From CAZAFM01 sp964484395 (GTDB lineage Bacteria; Campylobacterota; Campylobacteria; Campylobacterales; CAZAFM01): a DNA stretch of 37,183 nucleotides. Positions 15,492-23,404 of the stretch are shown piece after piece (position 1 is the first letter of the stretch; every line of letters starts with the position of its first letter). Location of the stretch: NCBI GenBank assembly GCA_964484395.1, contig CAZAFM010000009.1, forward strand, positions 1 to 37,183, read 5' to 3'. The position numbers and the translations under genes are program-made. The notes under the pieces were generated by a model. It saw only the letters and a program-made list of their open reading frames with translations, was not told the origin of the DNA and searched no databases.

Positions 15492-16565
15492 GTGCACGAA
15501 CTAGATAAAAACTTCACAAGTTATGTTGACCCTGAGCTACTTGAGAAAGCTTTAAATGATAGTGTAATAATAACAGTAACTGATAGTGAGGGTATTATAA
15601 CTTATGTAAACCAGCACTTTATTGACATAAGTGGTTATTCAAAAAAAGATATACTGGGAAAAACCCACTCTAAAATCAAGCATCCTGATAATGATAAAGA
15701 GTTTTTTGAAGATATATGGAAGACCATCACCGCAAAAAAAATATGGAAAGGGGTCATTAAAAATAAAAAAAAAGATGGTAGCTCCTACTGGGTCAAAACA
15801 CTCATTATGCCAATTATTAGCAGTGATAAGATAGATGGATACCTATCAATACGAACTGATATAACTGAGACTATGAAGCTAAAAGAGGCTCAGAGAAACT
15901 TTCATTTTAGAACAGTGCACGAACTTCGCAATAAACTATCTAGCATAAAACTATCTATGGATTGGATAGAGAGTCTAGATAATAAATACCCAGAGTACCT
16001 AGATGAAGCCATACGAGCAGTCAGTACAATAAAAAACTCACACAAGCATCTAGAACGCCTAGTAGATGATATGAGTGATATGTCAAAAATAGATACTAAC
16101 AGTGTTAAGCTTCAGCTTGACTGGGTGAATGTTAGGCATATTGTAGATGATTTGCTTGTATCTATAGAGGATATTATAAAAAACAACAACAAATTTATAC
16201 TAATAAATGCTCCTGAGGACATTCTTGTCTATATCGATGATTTAAGGATAAATCAAATACTATTTAACATTATTTCAAATGCTTCAAAATTTACAGAAAA
16301 TGGAACAATTGTTCTTTCTATAAATGTAGAATATGAAAACCTTATTTTTACTATCCAAGATAGTGGAAAAGGTATAACTGAAGATAAAAAAGAGTATATA
16401 TTTGATGAATTTTGGAAGGACCCTCTTTCTCAAGGCTTTGGATTAGGACTGCCCATTAGCAAAGGCTTAGCAGAGCTTATGGGTGGAAAAATGTGGTTTA
16501 AATCAAGTAAAGAGGGAAGCACATTTTATGTATCATTTAAAAATTTTAGGAAGGTATATGAATAA
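15492..16565 (+). CDS. Aer-like PAS sensor histidine kinase
   Basis: 357 aa, GTG start with AGGAG five bases upstream. The PAS domain (about 15-125) reads SKIKHPD, then FFEDIWKTI, then KIWKGVIKNKKKDGSSYWVKT, very close to the FAD-type PAS of Aer redox receptors. The kinase core has H143 in TVHELRNKLSS, N-box NIISNASKF, G1 DSGKGI and G2 GFGLGLPISKG, so it looks fully active. A redox or electron-transport signal is a reasonable inference. The end overlaps the next gene's start by 8 nt. Confidence 0.87.
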   Translation: MHELDKNFTSYVDPELLEKALNDSVIITVTDSEGIITYVNQHFIDISGYSKKDILGKTHSKIKHPDNDKEFFEDIWKTITAKKIWKGVIKNKKKDGSSYWVKTLIMPIISSDKIDGYLSIRTDITETMKLKEAQRNFHFRTVHELRNKLSSIKLSMDWIESLDNKYPEYLDEAIRAVSTIKNSHKHLERLVDDMSDMSKIDTNSVKLQLDWVNVRHIVDDLLVSIEDIIKNNNKFILINAPEDILVYIDDLRINQILFNIISNASKFTENGTIVLSINVEYENLIFTIQDSGKGITEDKKEYIFDEFWKDPLSQGFGLGLPISKGLAELMGGKMWFKSSKEGSTFYVSFKNFRKVYE

Positions 16566-17646
16566 TTTAAGAGTAGCAATAGTAGATGATGATAGTGGCA
16601 CAAGAGAGAGTTACAAGAGATTTTTAAAGAGAGAGTATAAAAAAAGATATGAAGATGGAAATATTGATATAAATATTTTTGCGGATGGTCATAGTGCTAT
16701 TGAATTTATAAATGCTCCAGATAACAAAATAGATGTTGTTATACTTGACTACCACTTACCAGATATGCTGGGTGATGAGGTTTTGCTAAGATTAAGGGAG
16801 AGAGATAAAAATATTCCTGTTGTGATGATAACAGCCCTAGACTCCTCTGAAATAACAAGAGCAACATTCAAAGCCGGTGGCTCTGAGCTGACTGAATACA
16901 TACCAAAACCCCCTGATTTTAAACTACTTATCTACACCATAGAGCTTCTATGTGAAAGACACAAATCTATGGTTTTTCAAAATCAACTACTTGAAGTAGA
17001 GAGAAGTCACAAGCTTCTAAAAGAGATTTCAGAAAACTGGAAACAACCTATGAATATTGTCTCTATGATTTTGTATAGAATGGTAGAAGAAGATGATGAA
17101 AATATACGAAATGAACTATATGATAGTGCTTATGCACATATCAAAAAAGCATCATCACTTCTGGATGTTTTCAAAGACTACACACTACTTAGTAAGGATA
17201 TAGATGAATATGATCTAGTCTCTACCATTAAGCAATCTGTAGATGCTCACAAAGATAGCTTTTTTGCTCAAGGTATAGATATAAAGTTTCTAAATGATAT
17301 GCAAGTCTTCAGAATGACGGGGTATGAAAAGCTAATAGAGAGAGCACTTTTTCATATTTTTAGAAATTGCGAAGGGGCACTAAATATCTTAGAGAGAGAT
17401 GATAAAAAAATAATTGTAAAACTAGAAGATATAGGATTAGGATGTAATCTCACAATAAGAGATAATGCAGGTAAAATAAGAGATGATTTACTAGAGAGTA
17501 TATTTGACCCAAGCTATGAGTCAGACAAAAAAAGCAGAAACGGGATGGAATTATACTTATCATATCTATTTTTAAATGCGAATAGAGCAGCAATAAAATG
17601 CTCAAACCATGAAGATGGAGTGAAGTTTACTATCTACTTTAGGTAA
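16558..17646 (+). CDS. Receiver fused to degenerate (pseudo) histidine kinase
   Basis: 362 aa from the ATG at 16558 (AGGAAG just upstream); a longer frame from 16483 would run deep into the previous gene and is unlikely. The receiver has D10/D11, D64 (VILDYHLPDM) and K117-P118. The kinase-like part keeps the helix but reads EISENWKQPMN where active kinases have xIAHQWRQPLN, so Glu159 replaces the phosphoacceptor His. The ATPase region is also eroded (DNAGKI; SRNGMELYL for G2). It is probably a receiver-controlled scaffold or inhibitor rather than an active kinase. Confidence 0.85.
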   Translation: MNNLRVAIVDDDSGTRESYKRFLKREYKKRYEDGNIDINIFADGHSAIEFINAPDNKIDVVILDYHLPDMLGDEVLLRLRERDKNIPVVMITALDSSEITRATFKAGGSELTEYIPKPPDFKLLIYTIELLCERHKSMVFQNQLLEVERSHKLLKEISENWKQPMNIVSMILYRMVEEDDENIRNELYDSAYAHIKKASSLLDVFKDYTLLSKDIDEYDLVSTIKQSVDAHKDSFFAQGIDIKFLNDMQVFRMTGYEKLIERALFHIFRNCEGALNILERDDKKIIVKLEDIGLGCNLTIRDNAGKIRDDLLESIFDPSYESDKKSRNGMELYLSYLFLNANRAAIKCSNHEDGVKFTIYFR

Positions 17647-17739
17647 GAGTTTTACTTTACTACCACGGATATTATGCTATTATCATTCAAAAATAAGGCA
17701 ATAAGATATATTTAATCGTTTAAGCTCAAAAGAGTCATG

Positions 17740-17761
17740 AAAGGGGAGCGTATCCCCTTTT
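17740..17761. terminator. Bidirectional hairpin terminator between sensor cluster and sucD
   Basis: AAAGGGGA (17740-17747) pairs with TCCCCTTT (17753-17760) around GCGTA. T4 follows on the plus strand and T3 on the minus strand. It lies between convergent transcription units, so it can serve both; the short U-tracts make it moderate in strength. Confidence 0.65.
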
Positions 17762-17795
17762 CTAGCTTTCGCTATGGTAAGTCTAGGCTTTTTGC

Positions 17796-18662
17796 TTAGA
17801 GTAGTTCTACGACACTAGTTCCAATATCAGCAGGACTAACTACAACTTTTACTCCAGCTTTTTGAAGTGCTTCCATTTTTTGAGCTGCAGTTCCTTCACC
17901 TCCTGAGATAATGGCTCCTGCATGACCCATTCTTTTGCCCTTTGGTGCAGTTTGACCCGCTATAAAAGCAACTACTGGCTTTTTGATGTTCTCTTTTATA
18001 AACTCTGCTGCTTCTATCTCAAGCGTTCCACCAATTTCACCTATCATAACAATAGCTTTTGTCTCAGGGTCTTCTTCAAACATACTTAGAAGCTCTTTGT
18101 AGCTCATACCAATAATCGGGTCACCACCAATTCCTACTGCAGTACTAATCCCATATCCTGCTTGAACAACTTGATTACTAGCTTCATAGGTTAGTGTTCC
18201 TGACTTGCTTATCAGCCCTACACAGCCTTTTTTAAATATCATTCCTGGCATTATGCCTATTTTGCACTCCTCGCTAGTAATGATACCCGGACAGTTTGGT
18301 CCTATGGTTTTCATGCTCTTTTTTGTAGCGTAGGCTTTAGCATACATCATATCTCTAACAGGTGCACCCTCAGTAATGATAACGGCAAGACCTATCCCCG
18401 CATCAGCAGCTTCCATAACCGCATCTGCACAAAAAGCAGGCGGAACAAATATTATACTAACCTCTGCCCCTGTTTTTTCAACTGCATCTTTTACTGTGTT
18501 AAACACTGGTTTACCTAGGTGTGTTGTACCACCTTTGTTTGGGGTTACTCCGCCAACAATGTTTGTTCCATACGCCATACACTGTTCAGCGTGAAAACTA
18601 CCCTCTTTTCCAGTAAAACCTTGTACTATAACTTTTGTATCTTTGTTTACTAAAATACTCAT
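17796..18662 (-). CDS. sucD: Succinyl-CoA ligase, alpha subunit
   Basis: 288 aa, full length. CoA-binding Rossmann start VIVQGFTGKEGSFH, signature GPNCPGIITSEECKIGIMPG, and phosphohistidine H247 in MGHAGAIISGGEGTA. With SucC it interconverts succinyl-CoA and succinate with nucleotide triphosphate; in Campylobacterota it runs in the oxidative or the reductive TCA direction. Its ATG overlaps the sucC stop by one base (TAATG), and it ends the mdh-fumC-sucCD unit. Confidence 0.97.
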   Translation of the reverse strand: MSILVNKDTKVIVQGFTGKEGSFHAEQCMAYGTNIVGGVTPNKGGTTHLGKPVFNTVKDAVEKTGAEVSIIFVPPAFCADAVMEAADAGIGLAVIITEGAPVRDMMYAKAYATKKSMKTIGPNCPGIITSEECKIGIMPGMIFKKGCVGLISKSGTLTYEASNQVVQAGYGISTAVGIGGDPIIGMSYKELLSMFEEDPETKAIVMIGEIGGTLEIEAAEFIKENIKKPVVAFIAGQTAPKGKRMGHAGAIISGGEGTAAQKMEALQKAGVKVVVSPADIGTSVVELL

Positions 18663-19834
18663 TACACTTCTCCTCTAGCAGCCAAAACTGATTTTTTCGC
18701 ACCATCACTAAGTCCATTTGCTGCTATTATATTTGATATGCCAGCACTATTTAGTATATCTGCTGCCTCTTTTGCATTTGTACCATCTAGTCTTACAACC
18801 ACAGGTACACTAACTTCAGTTATTTTTGTAGCTTCAAGAATACCATTTGCCACCCTATCACATCTAACAATTCCACCAAAAATATTTACGAATATAGCTT
18901 TAACATTTGGGTCTTTTAGGATTATCTCAAAGCCCTTAGCAACAGTCTGAGGATTTGCAGCTCCCCCTACATCTAGGAAGTTTGCAGGTTGTCCACCTTC
19001 ATACTTGATAATATCCATTGTTGCCATAGCAAGCCCTGCTCCATTTACCATACATCCCACATCACCATCTAGCTTTACATAACTAAGTCCATGAGAGCTA
19101 GCCTCTATCTCAGTCTCCTCTTCCTCTTCAAAGTCTCTTAGTTGCTCAATATTCGGATGGCGTCCCAATGCACTATCATCAAACCCCATCTTGCAATCAA
19201 GTGCTAAAAACTGACCATCTCCAGTTTTGATAAGTGGGTTTATCTCAATTAGAGCTGCGTCATTCTCCATATAGACTTTATACAGAGCACTTGCAAACTT
19301 AGCAAACACCTTCATCTCATCTTTATCTAACCCAAGCCCAAACCCTAACTCTCTAGCGTGATAAGACATAAAGCCTATTAGTGGGTCAATGGCTACTTTT
19401 ATGATTTTTTCTGGAGCACTTGCTGCTACTTCTTCTATCTCCATACCACCTTCAGTACTAGCCATCATAACTGGCATCTCTTTTGCCCTATCAAGAACCA
19501 TACCTAGATAATACTCTCTTTTTATATCTGCACCCTCTTCAATGTATATCTTATGAACTTTTTTACCTTCACTTCCTGTCTGGTGCGTCACAAGGTTCAT
19601 TCCTAGTATCTCAAAAGCTAGCTTCTCAACCTCTTCTAGTGACTTTGCAAGCTTTACTCCACCACCTTTTCCTCTACCACCTGCGTGAATTTGGGCTTTT
19701 ACTACCCATATATTTCCACCTAGCTCTTTTGCAACTTCTACTGCCTCTTTTGCAGAAAAAGCAACCCTACCCCTTGGCACTGGAACTGAAAACCTTCCTA
19801 ATATCTCTTTTGCTTGATACTCATGTATGTTCAT
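18662..19834 (-). CDS. sucC: Succinyl-CoA ligase, beta subunit
   Basis: 390 aa, standard length. Opens MNIHEYQAKEILGRFSVPVP; ATP-grasp features include KAQIHAGGRGKGGGVK, EINPLIKT, and the C-terminal GGAANP and NIFGGIVRCDRVA motifs. AAGGAG precedes the ATG. It lies 45 nt after fumC and is translationally coupled to sucD. Confidence 0.97.
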   Translation of the reverse strand: MNIHEYQAKEILGRFSVPVPRGRVAFSAKEAVEVAKELGGNIWVVKAQIHAGGRGKGGGVKLAKSLEEVEKLAFEILGMNLVTHQTGSEGKKVHKIYIEEGADIKREYYLGMVLDRAKEMPVMMASTEGGMEIEEVAASAPEKIIKVAIDPLIGFMSYHARELGFGLGLDKDEMKVFAKFASALYKVYMENDAALIEINPLIKTGDGQFLALDCKMGFDDSALGRHPNIEQLRDFEEEEETEIEASSHGLSYVKLDGDVGCMVNGAGLAMATMDIIKYEGGQPANFLDVGGAANPQTVAKGFEIILKDPNVKAIFVNIFGGIVRCDRVANGILEATKITEVSVPVVVRLDGTNAKEAADILNSAGISNIIAANGLSDGAKKSVLAARGEV

Positions 19835-19879
19835 ACTATTTATCTCCTTCTAGTCGATTAGGTACGCTCTTAAATTCAC

Positions 19880-21268
19880 CTAACAATTTGGTCCAACCAT
19901 TTTTGCAGGATTAACTGCTTCTTTAAAACTCTTTTCATCCATATATCCTAGCTCAACAGTAACCTCTTGTAGGGTTTTGTTTTCTTCAAATGCTTTTTTT
20001 GCTATTTTTGCAGCTTTTTCATATCCTATGTGAGGATTTAGAGCCGTTACAAGCATCAGTGACTCATTTAGATGTTTGTCTATGTTCTCTGCTATAGGCT
20101 CTATACCTACTGCGCACTTACTGTTGAAGTTAAGTAGTCCGTCTGAAAGAAGTCTTACTGATTGCAAGAAGTTATGTATGATAACTGGTTTAAAAACATT
20201 CAGCTCAAAGTTCCCCTGTGAGGCGCTAAAGCCTATTGAAGCATCATTTCCCATCACTTGTGAGACAAGCATAGTCACTGCCTCACTCTGGGTTGGATTT
20301 ATTTTACCTGGCATAATAGAGCTTCCAGGCTCATTTGCTGGTATACTAATCTCCCCAATACCGCATCTAGGACCTGAAGCTAGCCATCTAATGTCATTTG
20401 CTATTTTAAAAAAGTTAGCCGCTAGTGCCTTTAGTGCACCGTGAGAAAAAACCAACGCATCATGACTTGTTAGGGCATGAAACTTATTTGGTGCAGATAT
20501 AAAAGTTTTGCCTGTTAAATCACTAATCTCAGTAGCCACTTTTTCGCCAAAGTCTCTATGAGCATTTAGTCCAGTTCCAACAGCTGTTCCGCCAATTGCT
20601 AGTTCACGCAAGCCCTCAAGTGATTCTATAACCATTCTTTTTGATTTTTTGAGCATCTCAGCCCAGCCACTTATCTCTTGACCAAGCGTTAGAGGTGTTG
20701 CATCTTGAAGGTGTGTTCTTCCTATTTTGACTACATCTTTATAAGCCTCTCTTTTCTCTTCTAGGGTTTTTAATAGAGTATCTATTGCAGGTATAAGTCT
20801 ATCTTCAAGCATAGTTAGAGCTGCTACATGCATAGCTGTTGGAAAGGTGTCATTTGAGCTTTGAGAGCGGTTTAAATCATCATTTGGATGGATAAACTTA
20901 CTTCCAACCTCATGCCCTGCTAGTTTTGAAGCTAGGTTTGCTATGACTTCATTACTATTCATATTGCTCTGAGTACCACTTCCTGTCTGCCATATTACTA
21001 GAGGAAACTCCTCTTCATAACCACCATTTAGTATTTCATCACAAGCTTTAACTATGTAGTCACACTTCTCTTTTTCAAGATTATCAAGCTTGTGATTTGC
21101 TAGAGCACATGATCTTTTTAGGATAACAAAAGCCCTTATAACCTCTTGAGGAATTCTCTCTCCACCTATTTTGAAGTTTTCTATACTTCTTTGGGTTTGA
21201 GCACCCCATAGGCAACCTGCTGGGACTTTTATCTCTCCCATTGTGTCTTTTTCTATTCTATAGCTCAT
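19880..21268 (-). CDS. fumC: Fumarate hydratase class II
   Basis: 462 aa. Family signature GSSIMPGKINP at 315-325 with the catalytic serine loop, GRTHLQDATP with H186, and TGSGTQSNMNSNE near 96-107. It interconverts fumarate and malate without an Fe-S cluster. It sits 10 nt downstream of mdh, with AAGGG before its ATG. Confidence 0.97.
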   Translation of the reverse strand: MSYRIEKDTMGEIKVPAGCLWGAQTQRSIENFKIGGERIPQEVIRAFVILKRSCALANHKLDNLEKEKCDYIVKACDEILNGGYEEEFPLVIWQTGSGTQSNMNSNEVIANLASKLAGHEVGSKFIHPNDDLNRSQSSNDTFPTAMHVAALTMLEDRLIPAIDTLLKTLEEKREAYKDVVKIGRTHLQDATPLTLGQEISGWAEMLKKSKRMVIESLEGLRELAIGGTAVGTGLNAHRDFGEKVATEISDLTGKTFISAPNKFHALTSHDALVFSHGALKALAANFFKIANDIRWLASGPRCGIGEISIPANEPGSSIMPGKINPTQSEAVTMLVSQVMGNDASIGFSASQGNFELNVFKPVIIHNFLQSVRLLSDGLLNFNSKCAVGIEPIAENIDKHLNESLMLVTALNPHIGYEKAAKIAKKAFEENKTLQEVTVELGYMDEKSFKEAVNPAKMVGPNC

Positions 21269-21278
21269 TTTCTACCCT

Positions 21279-22232
21279 TTACTCTTCAAAAAAGTTTTTT
21301 TCATATAGTTTGTCAATCAAGCTTTTAACTGAATTCATTGATACTGCAAGTTTCTGCTTCTCATCATAATTAAGGCTAACTTCTAGAATCTTCTCAACTC
21401 CGCCTGCACCTATTTGTATAGGTACTCCATTTACCACATCGCTAAACCCATACTCACCATCCAAATAGACTGCACATGAATGGATTTGTTTTGTATCTCT
21501 TAAAATAGCATCAACCATAACAGCAGTTGCATTTGCAGGAGCATAGTATGCTGAGCCTTTTTGCAGATGCTTGACTATCTCAGCTCCTGCATACTTGGTT
21601 CGCTCAACTATCTCATCTATTTCATCATTTGTTAATACATCATTTAATGGAACTCCAGCTACTGTAGAGTATCTAGGAAGTGGCACCATATCATCACCAT
21701 GTCCACCCATAACAGAAGCTCTTATCTGACCGGCTCCATATCCAAGCTTGTCTTGAACAAAGCTTGCCATCCTAGCACTATCCAGAATCCCTGCCATTCC
21801 AATCACTTGAGATCTATCAAAGTCACCAGCTTTTAGCATCACATAGGTCATCGCATCAAGAGGATTTGAGACCATTATGATTTTTGCGTCTGGTGAATAT
21901 TTTTTTATATCTTTTGCAATACTTTTTGAGATTTCTGCATTTTTGAATAGTAGGTCATCTCTACTCATACCTGGCAGTCTTGGACTTCCTGCAGTAACTA
22001 CTACAATATCACAATCACTAAGATCTTCAGGCTCTAATGCAACTCTTACTATAGTATGGCTTCTAGCAGCAGCTGCTGATTGACTCATATCAAGGGCTTT
22101 ACCTTTTGATATATCAACCTTACTATCTTTTAGTACTATCTCATGACAACTTCCATGCATAGATAGTATAAAAGCTACAGTAGAACCTACATTTCCTGCT
22201 CCAATAATTGCGACTTTTTGTCCTTTTCCCAT
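21279..22232 (-). CDS. mdh: Malate dehydrogenase (LDH-like type)
   Basis: 317 aa. NAD-binding GAGNVGS at 11-17 with Asp36 closing the fold for NAD specificity; PRLPGMSRDDL supplies the substrate arginines R85 and R91, which favours malate over lactate; catalytic D151, R154 and H178 (GGHGDDMVP). It is the first gene of the mdh-fumC-sucC-sucD operon, with AAGGAA before the ATG and a promoter at about 22285-22312. Confidence 0.95.
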   Translation of the reverse strand: MGKGQKVAIIGAGNVGSTVAFILSMHGSCHEIVLKDSKVDISKGKALDMSQSAAAARSHTIVRVALEPEDLSDCDIVVVTAGSPRLPGMSRDDLLFKNAEISKSIAKDIKKYSPDAKIIMVSNPLDAMTYVMLKAGDFDRSQVIGMAGILDSARMASFVQDKLGYGAGQIRASVMGGHGDDMVPLPRYSTVAGVPLNDVLTNDEIDEIVERTKYAGAEIVKHLQKGSAYYAPANATAVMVDAILRDTKQIHSCAVYLDGEYGFSDVVNGVPIQIGAGGVEKILEVSLNYDEKQKLAVSMNSVKSLIDKLYEKNFFEE

Positions 22233-22248
22233 TTAGTTCCTTTATATA

Positions 22249-22266
22249 CCTCTATAAGAGTAGAGG
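22249..22266 (-). promoter_or_regulatory. 5' leader hairpin of the mdh operon
   Basis: CCTCTA (22249-22254) and TAGAGG (22261-22266) form a 6-bp stem with a 6-nt loop just upstream of the mdh Shine-Dalgarno in the transcript. It may stabilise the mRNA. Confidence 0.4.
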
Positions 22267-22284
22267 CGTGTTGTAGTTCGTACT

Positions 22285-22312
22285 ATTATAACATTTTCAA
22301 ATACCATGACAA
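22285..22312 (-). promoter_or_regulatory. Sigma-70-like promoter of mdh-fumC-sucC-sucD
   Basis: On the minus strand, TTGTCA (22312-22307; one mismatch to TTGACA) and TATAAT (22290-22285) are separated by 16 bp, with transcription expected to start near 22278, about 45 nt before the mdh ATG. It is the best-matched promoter in the window. Confidence 0.65.
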
Positions 22313-22426
22313 CAAATCAATAACACGATTTTGCATCTGAGTTTGATATGCAATATAGTAACACTTTTTAGAAGAATAAAAATATAAATCAGCACTAATT
22401 AAAAAAATATGTATAAAGATGTTTCG

Positions 22427-23404
22427 TTATTTCCCATTTCTTATATTATAAAGGTGCTGATTGTAACTTTTTGAAAAGTTATGTTTGCCATCTTTGCCTT
22501 TTACAAAGTATAGATAGTCCACATTAGCAGGGTTGATTGCCGCCTTTATAGCATCTATTGACACTGCACATACTGGATATGATGGAAGCCCTCTGTTTTT
22601 GTAGGTATTAAACTGACTATTATCGCTTCTGAGTCTCTTAGCCGTTACCTTTTGATTTGAAAACTTCCCATAATTTAGTGCTCCATCCATCTGTAGAGGC
22701 ATTCCCTTTTTGAGTCGATTATAGATAACAGCTGAGACTAGAGGCATCTCTTGTTCGTTTGCTGCTTCTTTTTCTATGATTGAGGCTATTGTTAGATACT
22801 TAAACCACTGATTTTTATCATACTCTCCTAGTATCTTTTTTGAAAGCTTTTTATGGGAGTTTATAGATGTATTTACTAGGTAGTACATTAGATGATTTGC
22901 GCTTATACCTACTGGTATATTGTAGGTTTCTGGGACTATAACACCATCTGGAAAAGGCGCATACTTATTGTATGCTCTAAAAAGCGCATCTTCATTTAAG
23001 CCTAGTATGTTTGATAGGTTTTGGATTGTGATATATAGTGTATCTCCTGGGATAATGGTTATTGAGGTTAGTGCTGCTTTAGAAGTTGTAAGCTTATGTA
23101 AAAAATCTCCTTTACTTAGCCTAGTAGCCTTTATATCTATCCACCCATGCTGAGGAGAACCTAAAAATCGCAAAATATAGCTATCAAAACCACTTACAGA
23201 AAACCCACTTTTTTGCATATGTGATATAATTTTAGAGATTGAGCCTTGAGGAACATATATAACTCTAGAAGTGCTCATTGGAATAGCTAAATAATACGAG
23301 ATGGTGATGGCAGCAAGAAAAATAATTTCTACTACAAATAGATACTTTTTATACTTTTTTATCGCTATATCCTTAATGCTTATTGCTGTTTTTTTTACTC
23401 TCAT
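22427..23404 (-). CDS. mltG: Endolytic murein transglycosylase MltG (YceG)
   Basis: About 325 aa from the ATG at 23404. One N-terminal membrane helix (residues 22-40, LFVVEIIFLAAITISYYLA), then the YceG domain with ASIIEKEAANEQEMPLVSAVIYNRL, where the catalytic Glu lies, MPLQMD, and the NTYKNRGLPSYP substrate loop. It cleaves nascent glycan strands at the inner membrane. The start is poorly defined: the frame continues to a TTG at 23452, and no good ribosome site is seen. Even the shortest version that keeps the membrane helix overlaps the divergent gene starting at 23301. Confidence 0.88.
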   Translation of the reverse strand: MRVKKTAISIKDIAIKKYKKYLFVVEIIFLAAITISYYLAIPMSTSRVIYVPQGSISKIISHMQKSGFSVSGFDSYILRFLGSPQHGWIDIKATRLSKGDFLHKLTTSKAALTSITIIPGDTLYITIQNLSNILGLNEDALFRAYNKYAPFPDGVIVPETYNIPVGISANHLMYYLVNTSINSHKKLSKKILGEYDKNQWFKYLTIASIIEKEAANEQEMPLVSAVIYNRLKKGMPLQMDGALNYGKFSNQKVTAKRLRSDNSQFNTYKNRGLPSYPVCAVSIDAIKAAINPANVDYLYFVKGKDGKHNFSKSYNQHLYNIRNGK

